A DNA stretch of 64,000 nucleotides, from positions 1 through 64,000 of the forward strand of contig JAIYCQ010000018.1 in the NCBI GenBank assembly GCA_027487945.1. The letters run 5' to 3'. This DNA is from Caulobacteraceae bacterium. Lineage in GTDB: Bacteria; Pseudomonadota; Alphaproteobacteria; Caulobacterales; Caulobacteraceae. Position 1 is the first letter of the stretch. The number at the start of each line of letters is the position of its first letter. Positions 37,115-48,415 of the stretch are shown here, in pieces. A program made the position numbers and the translations under genes. The notes below the pieces were generated by a model. The model was not told the DNA's origin and ran no database searches. It saw nothing but the letters and a program-made list of their open reading frames with translations.

Positions 37115-38215
37115 TCAGCTGGCGACGGCGAGGGTCGTCGCCGTCGCCAGCCCCGGCCCCGGCAGGGGCGTCACCTCAGCATACTCGCACTCCGCCAGTC
37201 GGTCAGCGTAGAGGGCGACATAGCGCCGACCCATCGCCTGGGCCGAGAAGCGGAGCTCGAAGCAGGCGCGTATCGCCGCGCGATCCAGGCTCATGACCTC
37301 GCGCACCGCCGCCACGGCCTCGTCCATCGTCTCGACGATCCGCCCGGTCTTGCCGGGCTCGATGATCTCGCTGGTCGAGCCGCAGCGCCAGGCGACCACG
37401 GGCGTCCCGCAGGCCATGGCCTCGATCATCACCAGGCCGAAGGGTTCGGGCCAGTCGATCGGGAACAGCAGCGCCGCGGCGCCGCCCAGGAACTCCGACT
37501 TGGCGTCATCTCCGATCTCGCCCACGAACTCGATCAGCGGATCGTCGAGCATGGGTTCGATCACCTCCTGGAAGTAGCGGGTATCGGCGGCGTCGACCTT
37601 CGCGGCGATCTTCAGCGGCATGCCGAGCGCGCGCGCGATCTCGATGGCCCGGTCAGGCCGCTTTTCCGGCGAAATGCGCCCCAGAAACGCCAGGTATCCG
37701 CGCGGCCTGGGCGAGAAGGCGTAGAGGCGGGTCGGCAGCCCGTGATGAACCGTGGCCGCCCAGTTGGCCATCGGCAGGCCGCGGCGCTGGTCGTCGGAGA
37801 TCGAGACGAGCGGATAGTCGGGCCAGCGCCCATAGACAGACGGCAGATCCTTCAGATCCAGCCGCCCGTGCAGGGTGGTCACCGTCCGCCCGGCGATCTC
37901 CTCGAACATCGGGAAGTGGATCATGTCGACATGGAAGTGCAGCAGGTCGAATTCGTGGGCGCGGCGTCGCACCTCCCACAGCATCGACAGGTGGGCGGCC
38001 AGGTCGGACTTCAGCGGCGAGGGATCCAGCCGGATGGCCTGATCCCGCACCGGGGCCAGGGTGGCGAGCGTCCTGGCCTCGGCGCTCGAGAACAGCGTGA
38101 CGTCGTGGCCAAGCTCGACGAGCGCGTCACAGAGGTGGGCGACGACCCGCTCCGTGCCCCCGTAGAGCCTCGGGGGGACGGCTTCGTACAGCGGCGGGAT
38201 CTGGGCGATGCGCAC
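37115..38215 (-). CDS. Glycosyltransferase family 4 protein
   Basis: A 366-residue GT-B glycosyltransferase. The start is GTG at 38215 because AGGAG lies 7 bases upstream; a longer frame exists. Features are PPRLYGGTERVVAHLCDALVELGHDVTLF at the acceptor-domain start and FLGRISPEKRPDRAIEIARALGMPLKIAAKVD in the donor domain. The E-x7-E region is FPIDWPEPFGLVMIEAMACGTPVVAW. It is upstream of the debranching enzyme in what looks like a two-gene operon. Confidence 0.9.
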   Translation of the reverse strand: MRIAQIPPLYEAVPPRLYGGTERVVAHLCDALVELGHDVTLFSSAEARTLATLAPVRDQAIRLDPSPLKSDLAAHLSMLWEVRRRAHEFDLLHFHVDMIHFPMFEEIAGRTVTTLHGRLDLKDLPSVYGRWPDYPLVSISDDQRRGLPMANWAATVHHGLPTRLYAFSPRPRGYLAFLGRISPEKRPDRAIEIARALGMPLKIAAKVDAADTRYFQEVIEPMLDDPLIEFVGEIGDDAKSEFLGGAAALLFPIDWPEPFGLVMIEAMACGTPVVAWRCGSTSEIIEPGKTGRIVETMDEAVAAVREVMSLDRAAIRACFELRFSAQAMGRRYVALYADRLAECEYAEVTPLPGPGLATATTLAVAS

Positions 38216-38294
38216 GGGCTTGCTCCTGGGCCCGGCAAACACAGCCGCTGGGCTCTGAAGGAAGTCGCCTCGCAGGCTTTGGTTCCGACCGGCG

Positions 38295-39782
38295 TCAGGC
38301 GGCCCTGGCGACCGCCGGAGCCGGATTGGTGAACTTCATGATGCCGTCGTCGACCCCGCCGTAGCGCAGCGCCATGAGGTCCAGGGCGTAGTTTTGGTGC
38401 TGCTTCCAGGGCTTCTTGGCGCCCTGCTTGGGGAACCGGTCGATGGCCCTCTGGACGTAGCCGGAGGAGAAGTCCAGCCACGGCTCCTCGCCGAGATCAG
38501 GGTCGGTGTTGCGCGGGGTGCACTGCCGCGTGCCGGTCCGGTCCATGTGGTTCAGCAGCCGGGTTACATACTCGCAGGTCAGGTCACACTTCAGCGTCCA
38601 TGAGGCGTTGGTGTAGCCGAACGACGAGGCCATGTTCGGCATGTCGCTGTACATCATGCCCTTGTAGCTGAGGGTTTTCGCCGGATCGATCGCCGCGCCG
38701 TCGACGGTGAAGGCGATGCCGTTGAAGACCTGCATGTTGAGCCCGGTCGCCGTGACGATGACATCGGCTTCCAGGGTGGCGCCCGACTTCAGCGTCAGGC
38801 CGGTGGGGGTGAAGGTCTCGATCTGGTCTGTGACGACCGACGCGCCGCCGGCCTTGATCGCGTCGAACAGATCATTGTCCGGCACCAGGCACAGCCGCTG
38901 ATCCCAGGGATTGTAGCGCGGGGTGAAGTGGGTCGCGACGTCGTAGTCGGAACCGAGGTTCTCGCGGACCATGCCGATGATCCGCTCCTTGGTCTTCTCC
39001 GGGTTCTTTCGGGCCATGTTGTAGAACAGCATGCCCAGCAGGACGTTCTTCCAGCGGGTGATGCGGTAGGCCGTCATCGGCTTGAACTTGCTGCGCAGCC
39101 AGTTGGCGGCGGCATCCTCGGCGGGGCGCGAGACGACATAGGTCGGCGAGCGCTGCAGCATGGTCACATGGGCGGCGGCCTTGGCCATCTCGGGAACCAG
39201 GGTCACGGCCGTCGCGCCGCTTCCGATGACGACGACCTTCTTTCCGCTGTAGTCGAGATCCTCGGGCCAGTGCTGCGGGTGAACGATGCGGCCCTTGAAG
39301 GACTCCGTTCCCTCCCACTGCGGCGTGTAGCCGGCCTCGTAGTTGTAGTAGCCGCCGCACAGGAAGAGGAAGTTGCATGTGAAGCGGACCGTCTCGCCGT
39401 CACGCACCGTCTCGACGGTCCAGGCCGCGTCCTCGGTCGACCAGGAGGCCGCCTTGACCCAGTGGCCGTAGCGGATGTGGCGGTCGATGCCGTGGTCGGC
39501 GGCGGTTTCGCGGACATAGTTGAGGATCGACGGGCCGTCGGCGATGGCCTTGGCCTCCCGCCACGGCCTGAACACGTACCCGAGGGTGTACATGTCCGAG
39601 TCGGAGCGGATGCCGGGATAGCGGAAGAGGTCCCAGGTGCCGCCCATGGCCGCGCGGCCCTCGAGAATGACGTAGGACTTGCCGGGGCTCTTGTCCTGCA
39701 GGTGATAGCCCGCGCCGATGCCCGACAGGCCCGCGCCCACGATCACCACGTCGAAATGCTCTGTCGGCTGCGCCTTGCCCAT
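38295..39782 (-). CDS. Flavin-containing Baeyer-Villiger-type monooxygenase (copy 1)
   Basis: A 495-residue FAD/NADPH monooxygenase. The FAD-binding VVIVGAGLSGIGAGYHLQ is at 12-29, then GGTWDLFRYPGIRSDSDMYT. The Baeyer-Villiger fingerprint is present as FKGRIVHPQHWP, directly followed by the NADP-binding VVVIGSGATAVTLVPEMA. It resembles the second enzyme at 56752-58278. The family oxidises ketones, sulfides or N-compounds; the substrate is unknown. GGAGGGAC precedes the ATG, and a TetR-style palindrome lies 29 bases upstream. Confidence 0.9.
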   Translation of the reverse strand: MGKAQPTEHFDVVIVGAGLSGIGAGYHLQDKSPGKSYVILEGRAAMGGTWDLFRYPGIRSDSDMYTLGYVFRPWREAKAIADGPSILNYVRETAADHGIDRHIRYGHWVKAASWSTEDAAWTVETVRDGETVRFTCNFLFLCGGYYNYEAGYTPQWEGTESFKGRIVHPQHWPEDLDYSGKKVVVIGSGATAVTLVPEMAKAAAHVTMLQRSPTYVVSRPAEDAAANWLRSKFKPMTAYRITRWKNVLLGMLFYNMARKNPEKTKERIIGMVRENLGSDYDVATHFTPRYNPWDQRLCLVPDNDLFDAIKAGGASVVTDQIETFTPTGLTLKSGATLEADVIVTATGLNMQVFNGIAFTVDGAAIDPAKTLSYKGMMYSDMPNMASSFGYTNASWTLKCDLTCEYVTRLLNHMDRTGTRQCTPRNTDPDLGEEPWLDFSSGYVQRAIDRFPKQGAKKPWKQHQNYALDLMALRYGGVDDGIMKFTNPAPAVARAA

Positions 39783-39810
39783 GTCCCCGTCCCTCCGGCC
39801 TTCTTGTAAC

Positions 39811-39823
39811 TTTACACTGTTAA
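39811..39823. promoter_or_regulatory. TetR-style operator upstream of monooxygenase copy 1
   Basis: TTTACACTGTTAA is an imperfect 13-base palindrome with half-sites TTTACA and TGTTAA around a central C, about 29 bases before the monooxygenase ATG. It has the same TTnACA-n-TGTnAA pattern as the twin operators at 54282 and 54313. An A/T-rich TTATAT on the minus strand beside it could be a -10 element. Confidence 0.4.
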
Positions 39824-39940
39824 TATAACGGCCGGAGAGATTTGAACAGGCGTTTGGACGCTACGTCACCCGGTTGCCCCCGCGGCGGCGGGGCTCTAAG
39901 CGGATGGCCTGATGGACTTCCGAAGGCGGAGACGACCGGA

Positions 39941-40372
39941 ATGGCCGGACCCTATGCGGACGACGACTGGATTGTCGGCCAGATGGACGACGAAGAGGAC
40001 GGCGGCCTGATCGTCAGATGCCGCGCGCGCCTGCCCGCGCCGGCGTCGCGAAAGGCGTGGCAGCACCTCGTCCTGATCGGCTGGACCTACGAGGTCTCCG
40101 ACGACACCGGACTGCCGTCCAAGGCCGTCGACCGTCAGATGGAGGCCTTCGAACAGGCCGTGACGGCGTCTGTGCAGAACTCCGGCGCAGGCGTGCTGGC
40201 CGCCTCCCTCACAGGCGCAGGCGTCCGCGAATGGCGGTTCTACAGCCTCGGCCCGGACGCCTTCATGGACGCGCTCAATGCGGCGCTCGAGGGCCACCCC
40301 GAGTACCCGCTGGAGTTCGACGCCTTCGAGGACCCCGAGTGGAACGCCCTCGCCGAGCTGTTGCCCGAGTAG
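39941..40372 (+). CDS. DUF695 domain-containing protein
   Basis: A 143-residue soluble protein, start at ATG 39941 (MAGPYADDDW) following CGGAGACGACCGGA. The pattern fits DUF695: an early strand with ARLPAPASRKAWQHLVLIGWTYEV, a middle QMEAFEQAV helix, then AASLTGAGVREWRFYS and a terminal EFDAFEDPEWNALAELLP. The function of this domain is unknown. The 158 bases before it hold a GC-rich hairpin-forming stretch and the monooxygenase promoter. Confidence 0.75.
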   Translation: MAGPYADDDWIVGQMDDEEDGGLIVRCRARLPAPASRKAWQHLVLIGWTYEVSDDTGLPSKAVDRQMEAFEQAVTASVQNSGAGVLAASLTGAGVREWRFYSLGPDAFMDALNAALEGHPEYPLEFDAFEDPEWNALAELLPE

Positions 40373-40435
40373 CGATCAGGTCCCAATCCCCGGCCGACGT
40401 CACAGGGAGCGGCTCCGGCGCCCGCGCCTGCCCGG

Positions 40436-40540
40436 CTAGTAGGCGACCTTCAGCGCAGCGAGGCAGCCGGCGGCCGTCACGAACGCGAGGATTGCGAGGA
40501 TCTCGTAGCGCTTGAACAGCGGACCGTTTGGCGAACGCAT
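40436..40540 (-). CDS. 34-residue single-pass membrane protein
   Basis: This is a short frame of 34 codons preceded by GGGAGA six bases from the ATG, a strong ribosome-binding site. The product begins MRSPNGPLFKRYEILA and then has one hydrophobic helix (about residues 13-30) ending LKVAY. A basic/polar N-terminus followed by a single helix is typical of small bitopic regulators or complex subunits. It lies between DUF695 and modA on the opposite strand, with nothing else to explain the gap. No family is recognised, and existence of the protein is inferred from the start signals and composition. Confidence 0.55.
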   Translation of the reverse strand: MRSPNGPLFKRYEILAILAFVTAAGCLAALKVAY

Positions 40541-40615
40541 GGCCTTCTCCCTTGTGCCGTTTTGGTTCAGTCGGGAGGATGGTCGGCAAGGCGTGCGCCA
40601 GCGCAGGAGGCAAGG

Positions 40616-41398
40616 ATGAGGGTGATCGACAGACGCGCGCTGATCCTGAACGCCGGCGCGATGACGGTCGGCGGTCGCGCGGTCGCGGCGGGTGGGCCGG
40701 TAACCGTCTTCGCCGCAGCTTCGCTTCAGGAATCCCTGACCGAGGCCGGTAAGCTGTGGAGCCGGAGCTCGGGGTCGCCGGTGCGATTCAGCTTCGGCGC
40801 CTCATCCGCCATCGCCCGGCAGATCGCCCGGGGCGCGCCGGCCGACCTCTTCCTGTCGGCGGATGTGGAGTGGATGGACTGGCTGGCGCAGCGCGGGCTG
40901 ATCGTCGGAGCCTCCCGCCGCAACCTGCTGTCCAACAGGCTGGTGCTGATCGCCCCTTCGCCCTCGACGGTCAGGCTGGCGATGGGCAGGGGCATGCCGC
41001 TGGCCAGGATGCTCGGCGGCGGTCGGCTTGCCCTGGCCGACCCCGGCGCCGTTCCGGCCGGGAAGTACGCGAGGGCGGCCCTGACGGCGCTGGGCGTCTG
41101 GTCATCAGTCGAGAACCGGCTGCTGCCGGCCGAAAGCGTCCGCGCGGCCCTGGCCTATGTTTCGCGGGGCGAGGCGCCGCTGGGCATCGTCTACGCCACC
41201 GACGCCAGGGCCGATCCGAAGGTCAGGGTCATCGGAACCTTTCCGCCGACCAGCCACCCGCCGATACTCTATCCGGGCGCGGTGCTCGCCGCCTCGCGCC
41301 ACAGCGCAGCGGCGAGCCTGCTGGGCTTTCTGCAGGGCGAACGCGCCGCGACCGTGTTCCGGCGCTTCGGCTTCGGCGTCCTGGCAAGGCCCGACTAG
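40616..41398 (+). CDS. modA: Molybdate ABC transporter substrate-binding protein (orphan)
   Basis: A 260-residue periplasmic solute-binding protein. The start is the ATG after AGGAGG; a signal-like segment (residues 6-25, ALILNAGAMTVGG...AVAAGG) precedes the mature VTVFAAASLQESL. FSFGASSAIARQIARGAPADLFLSAD carries the oxyanion-binding serines, and LALADPGAVPAGKYARAAL and LGIVYATDA follow, all typical of ModA. No modB or modC gene is beside it, so it either serves a distant permease or has been recruited for another oxyanion. Its 3' end overlaps the convergent lipoprotein gene by 4 bases. Confidence 0.9.
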   Translation: MRVIDRRALILNAGAMTVGGRAVAAGGPVTVFAAASLQESLTEAGKLWSRSSGSPVRFSFGASSAIARQIARGAPADLFLSADVEWMDWLAQRGLIVGASRRNLLSNRLVLIAPSPSTVRLAMGRGMPLARMLGGGRLALADPGAVPAGKYARAALTALGVWSSVENRLLPAESVRAALAYVSRGEAPLGIVYATDARADPKVRVIGTFPPTSHPPILYPGAVLAASRHSAAASLLGFLQGERAATVFRRFGFGVLARPD

Positions 41399-41976
41399 TA
41401 GGCCACCTTGCCGGGCCAGGTCAGCGCTCCGTCCCGCGTGATGCCGGCCAGTTGACCGGTCGGGCGGTGGGGAGGATGAGCGGTCGCCGGCGGCGGGCCA
41501 TAGCGGCTTTCGCGACCCGACGCAGCGGACGCGCCGCCATAGGCGTAGCCGGCGCCCGGGGCCGCAACCGCGCCGCGCGAGCCAAACCGCTCCTCGGACT
41601 CGCTGTAGCGGTAGCCGGCGCTGGATGAAGCGCTCTCGGTCACGACCACGGACGATCCGGCGTACCGGACGCCATAAGCCCCGCCATAGGCGCCGCCCCT
41701 GGGCCCTTCCGGGACATAGACGTCACGGGCGACGCGGCCTGTCCCTGTGAGGCCCCGAGGCTGGTCGGAGACACGGTGAACGCGCGGGGGAGCGGGCCTG
41801 GCCCGGGGCCGGGCCGCCGGCGCGGACGCCCCGGCCTCCGCCAGGCATCGGGCCTGGCAGACCGCGGCCTTGTCCGCGACGGGCGTCTTGTCGGCCACGG
41901 CGACCGGTTTGGCCTGCGGGGTGCAGGCCATGACGAGGGTCGCGACGAAGACGGACAGGGGCAGGCGGATCAGCAT
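41395..41976 (-). CDS. Predicted lipoprotein, Tyr/Gly/Ala-rich
   Basis: A 193-residue product from ATG 41976. An N-terminal signal ends in the lipobox LVMAC, so the cysteine at about residue 18 is probably lipidated. The mature part is low-complexity: an Ala/Pro/Arg stretch (PAARPRARPAPPR) and then Gly/Tyr/Ser-rich sequence (GGAYGGAYGVRYAGSS). No domain is recognised. It ends DGALTWPGKVAY. An earlier ATG at 42042 would mask the lipobox and is less likely. Confidence 0.68.
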   Translation of the reverse strand: MLIRLPLSVFVATLVMACTPQAKPVAVADKTPVADKAAVCQARCLAEAGASAPAARPRARPAPPRVHRVSDQPRGLTGTGRVARDVYVPEGPRGGAYGGAYGVRYAGSSVVVTESASSSAGYRYSESEERFGSRGAVAAPGAGYAYGGASAASGRESRYGPPPATAHPPHRPTGQLAGITRDGALTWPGKVAY

Positions 41977-42038
41977 GAAAGTCTCGCAGGACGCCGTTGA
42001 GGCGCAGACGTTACCGCCGGCCCGCGCCACCCCCGGGC

Positions 42039-42404
42039 TCATTCACCCCGCGCGGGAGACTTAACCATGAGCCGTTCCCCAACGAGGCGCGCCAGGCCGA
42101 GGCCGAGCGCGATGCCGAGGCTGTTGGCCAGCACATCCAGCACGTCGCCCTGACGCCCCCAGCCCATGGCGGACTGGGCGATCTCGAGCCCGACGCCGAG
42201 CGCGACCAGCCCCGCGGCGACGGGCCAGGGCCCCGTCCGGTGCGCCCAGGCCCCGAGCAGCGCCAGCGCCGCGTAGGCGCCGGCATGTTCGACCTTGTCC
42301 CACTGACTCACGCTCGGCAGCGCATCGGTCGGTGCGAGCGACAGCCAGACAATGATCCCGCACGCAACGCAGAAGACGATGACGCGGATCGGGCGAGGGA
42401 TCAT
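42039..42404 (-). CDS. VanZ-like family membrane protein
   Basis: A 121-residue inner-membrane protein with four predicted helices. It fits the VanZ-like family: an early IVWLSLAPTDALP, then WDKVEHAGAYAALALLGAW, and a later GLEIAQSAMGWGRQGDVLDVLANSLGIALG (conserved E-Q and R-GD-D-AN residues). In most bacteria its role is unclear; only the enterococcal namesake is linked to teicoplanin resistance. It is divergent from a HAD hydrolase gene. Confidence 0.85.
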   Translation of the reverse strand: MIPRPIRVIVFCVACGIIVWLSLAPTDALPSVSQWDKVEHAGAYAALALLGAWAHRTGPWPVAAGLVALGVGLEIAQSAMGWGRQGDVLDVLANSLGIALGLGLARLVGERLMVKSPARGE

Positions 42405-42471
42405 GCCGTCACGGGTTGCACCGCCCGGCCGTGCTGTCTAGCGTCCGCGCCGAAAATCAGGGGGACGATCA

Positions 42472-43116
42472 GTGGCGGTAGCGGCGGTAATCTGGGACTT
42501 CGGCGGGGTCATCACCTCCTCGCCGTTCGAGGCGTTCAACCGCTACGAGGCAGAGACCGGCCTGCCCCGTGACTTCATCCGCGGCGTGAACGCCACCAAC
42601 CCGCTGGATAACGCCTGGGCCCTGTTCGAACGCAACGAGATCGACGCCGCGACCTTCGACGTGAAATTCCTCGAGGAAGCCACGGCGCTGGGCCACCCCG
42701 TGCGCGGGGCCGACATCCTGCCGCGCCTGTCGGGCGACGTCCGGCCGCGGATGGTGGCGGCGCTGAAGCAGTGCAAGCAGAGCTTCAAGGTCGGCTGCAT
42801 CACCAACAACGTCCAGACCGGCCACGGCGCCGGGATGGCCGGAACCAGCGACAAGGCCCGGCAGGTGGCGGAGGTCATGGCCCTGTTCGAGGTGGTGATC
42901 GAAAGCTCGAAGGCCGGCGTCCGCAAGCCCGATCCGCGCATCTACCAGATGATGTGCGAGCAGCTGTCGGTCGATCCGGCCGACTGCGTCTACCTCGACG
43001 ACCTTGGCATCAACTGCAAGCCGGCTGCGATGCTGGGCATGCGGGCGATCAAGGTCGGCGGCGTCGACCAGGCCCTGGCGGAACTGTCCGCCGCGACGGA
43101 CCTGATCTTCGAGTAG
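42472..43116 (+). CDS. HAD family hydrolase (epoxide hydrolase N-terminal/ACAD10-like group)
   Basis: A 214-residue HAD-fold protein with GTG start. Motif I is IWDFGGVITSSPF (the second acidic residue is Gly, as in this subgroup), motif II is GCITNNVQ, the lysine is in GVRKPDPRIY, and motif IV is VYLDDLGINCKPA. The sequence matches the small phosphatase-like domain found at the N-terminus of soluble epoxide hydrolase and ACAD10. The substrate is unknown. Confidence 0.85.
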   Translation: MAVAAVIWDFGGVITSSPFEAFNRYEAETGLPRDFIRGVNATNPLDNAWALFERNEIDAATFDVKFLEEATALGHPVRGADILPRLSGDVRPRMVAALKQCKQSFKVGCITNNVQTGHGAGMAGTSDKARQVAEVMALFEVVIESSKAGVRKPDPRIYQMMCEQLSVDPADCVYLDDLGINCKPAAMLGMRAIKVGGVDQALAELSAATDLIFE

Positions 43117-45847
<2,731 letters not shown>

Positions 45848-45851
<4 letters not shown>

Positions 45852-47557
45852 GCGGCCAGTCCGCAGGCCTGGGCGAGACCCCGGACCCTGTCCAGGGCCT
45901 CGGGTGATTTCACCAGTTCGTCCCGGGTCTCGGGCGCGCGCATCAGCTTGGCGGCCTCGACACGGGCGCGCTCGCTGACCGGACCGGTTGGACCGGCGTC
46001 GCCGATCGCCAGTTTCAGCAGCAGGTGCAGGCGATGCACCGCCGGCGCGGGCGCCCTGGCCACCGTCGCCACAAGCTTTGAGTCCGCTTCGATCAGGCCG
46101 CCGACCTCGCCGACCTTGGCAAGGATCGGCCCGGCTTCCTCGACAACCAGGCCCGCCCGCTGGATCGACTTCTGGATCGCGGCGAGGTTGGCCAGCTTCT
46201 GGGCCGGCGAGTCGGGTCCGAAGCGCATCTCCTTCTCGAAGCGCAGGGCGGAGACATTGGCGTTCAGCCAGCGCGCCGCCTGCCGCTTGTTGGCGCCGCC
46301 GGTCACATTCTCGGCCAGGCGGATCAGAAGCTCGATCTCTTCACGGGCGCCCTTGTCCTTGCCCAGCAGCGAGTCAACGAAGTCGCCGGTCACCATGGCC
46401 TTGGACCGCGCGGTGAAGGCGCCGTGAATGTCCTCGATCGCCAGCACCCGGCCGCCGGCCGCGGTCAGGGCCATGGCCAGCCCGCGGAGAAGATCGATCT
46501 CGTCCTCGGCCAGATTGGGCCGGAGGCGGCGCGGACCGGTCAGCTCGCGCAACACCCGCTGGGCGATCGCGGCGCGGCAGGCCTCGAAATGGGGGCCGCC
46601 GAGCCAGTTGGCCAGGCGCGCGGCCGGTCCTTCGAGCGGCGGCATGACGCGGGCGACCGACGGCTCGATCGCGATCAGCGCCTCGACCGCGTCGGCGCCG
46701 GCCAGGCGGGTCATGGCCGCCAGCTGGCCGCCGAGGTCGAGATCGGGGCCGAGAAGCTCGGCCAGGCCGGCCCGCGAGCCGAGGATCTCGGTCAGCGGCT
46801 GCTCAAGCACCTGCAGCGCGTGATCACGGGCCTGCGGATGGACCGGCGCCGCATCGGCGAGGTCGAGCAGGAGGCTGACCTTTTCGGCCCAGCCCGTGGC
46901 CGGCGAGATGGCGGCGGCCACACCGGCGCCGAGCAGGTAGGCCCGCTCGGGTTCGGAGACGAGACGCTCGGCGGCCGCGGCGAAGCCTTCCTTGTCCAGA
47001 TTGGGCAGCTGCCCGCGCTTCTGGTCCTTCAGGATGCGCTCGATGGCCCGCTCGGCCAGCTTCTGGAACGACCGGATGATCTCGTGAACGCCGATCCCCC
47101 GGGCCTGGGCCTCGGGGATGGCGACCTTCTGGATGGCATGCTGCAGCTCGACGCCCGAAGCTTCGAGCTTCTGGACCAGGTCGGGCCGGTGCAGCAGCTC
47201 GAATGGGGTAGCCCTTTGCCGTGTCAGCCAGTTGTCGAGCAGGCGACCGATCCGCTCCCGCGCATGGCCGGTGTAGAGGTCGGAGGGGCTGACGCAGAGC
47301 GGAGCGGTGTCCTCGCGGACCTTCCTGGGCTTGCTGCGTTCGGGCGCGCCCTTGTTCAGGATGGTGACGGAGGTGAACTCGCGGGTCTCTTCGTCAAGGA
47401 CCTCCTTGGACACCCGAACGGCGGCGACGCGGCCTTCGGCCAGCTGCTCCTCGGCCGCCTCCAGCGCCCGCGCACGATCCTCGGTCGCCATGTCGAGCGT
47501 CCAGCCGGACCCCGGCTGACGCCGCACGAACAGCTCGTAGTGAACCTTTCCCCGCAT
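45848..47557 (-). CDS. Conserved-looking 569-residue protein of unknown function
   Basis: A large soluble, mostly helical protein with no signal or membrane segment. It opens with [21 protein letters not shown], suggesting a small beta-strand N-terminal domain (about 1-70). A long array of helices follows with Ala/Leu-rich segments such as [45 protein letters not shown] and [18 protein letters not shown], giving a helical-repeat look. I do not recognise a family. It lies between pseC (4-base overlap, convergent) and chvI (147 bases, divergent), so it may share regulation with ChvI or with surface-glycan genes, but nothing in the sequence shows this. Confidence 0.8.
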
Positions 47558-47704
47558 GAACAGCGTTATGCCGGAAACACCCTAAGACCGCGTTTACGAT
47601 GCCTCCGCCCCATTGACGCCATGCTGTCGGAGGAATTCCCTGCAACAGGAAGCGGCGCGTCAGGTATGGATCGCCGCGGCGGCCAGTCATTCAGAAGGAT
47701 ACCC

Positions 47705-48415
47705 ATGGCGAAGATCACCCTGGTGGACGACGACGAGAACATCGTCGCTTCGATCTCGCTGGCGCTTGAAAGCCATGGCCATGTCGTGACCGCCTGCCAT
47801 GACGGCGTGGCCGGGCTGGAGTCGCTGACCACCAGTCCGCCGGACCTGGCCATCCTCGACGTGAAGATGCCCCGCATGGACGGCATGGAACTGCTGCGGC
47901 GGCTTCGGCAGACCTCGAACATGCCGGTGATCATGCTGACCTCGAAGGACGAGGAAATCGACGAGATCCTCGGCTTCAACCTCGGGGCCGACGACTACAT
48001 GCACAAGCCGTTCAGCCAGCGACTGCTGCTGGAGCGGGTCAAGGCGGTGTTGCGGCGCGCGGACGTGCCGGACGACAGCGGGGCGCCGGTCGTACCCGCT
48101 GACCCGGGCGCCAAGGCCCTGCGGCGCGGCAAGCTCACCCTCGACCCTGAACGCCACGACAGCCTCTGGGACGGCAAGCCGGTCCGCCTGACCGTGACCG
48201 AGTTCCTGCTCCTGCAGTCGCTGGCCCAGCGCCCCGGGTTCGTGAAGAGCCGCGACAATCTGATGGATGCCGCCTACGACGATCAGGTCTACGTCGACGA
48301 CCGGACGATCGACAGCCACATCAAGCGGATGCGCAAGAAGTTCCGCCAGGTCGACCCCAGCTTCGATGCGATCGAGACCCTGTATGGCGTCGGGTACCGC
48401 TATCGCGAGTCCTGA
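47705..48415 (+). CDS. chvI: Two-component response regulator ChvI (OmpR family)
   Basis: A 236-residue OmpR/PhoB-type activator. The receiver domain has VDDDEN, phospho-acceptor D52 ([10 protein letters not shown]), Thr/Ser in LTSKDEE and Lys in MHKPFS. The winged-helix domain contains [21 protein letters not shown] and the recognition helix [17 protein letters not shown], ending YGVGYRYRE. In alphaproteobacteria ChvI controls acid and cell-envelope stress genes. AGAAGGAT precedes the ATG. The kinase chvG starts within its last 32 bases. Confidence 0.93.
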   Translation: MAKITLVDDDENIVASISLALESHGHVVTACHDGVAGLESLTTSPPDLAILDVKMPRMDGMELLRRLRQTSNMPVIMLTSKDEEIDEILGFNLGADDYMHKPFSQRLLLERVKAVLRRADVPDDSGAPVVPADPGAKALRRGKLTLDPERHDSLWDGKPVRLTVTEFLLLQSLAQRPGFVKSRDNLMDAAYDDQVYVDDRTIDSHIKRMRKKFRQVDPSFDAIETLYGVGYRYRES

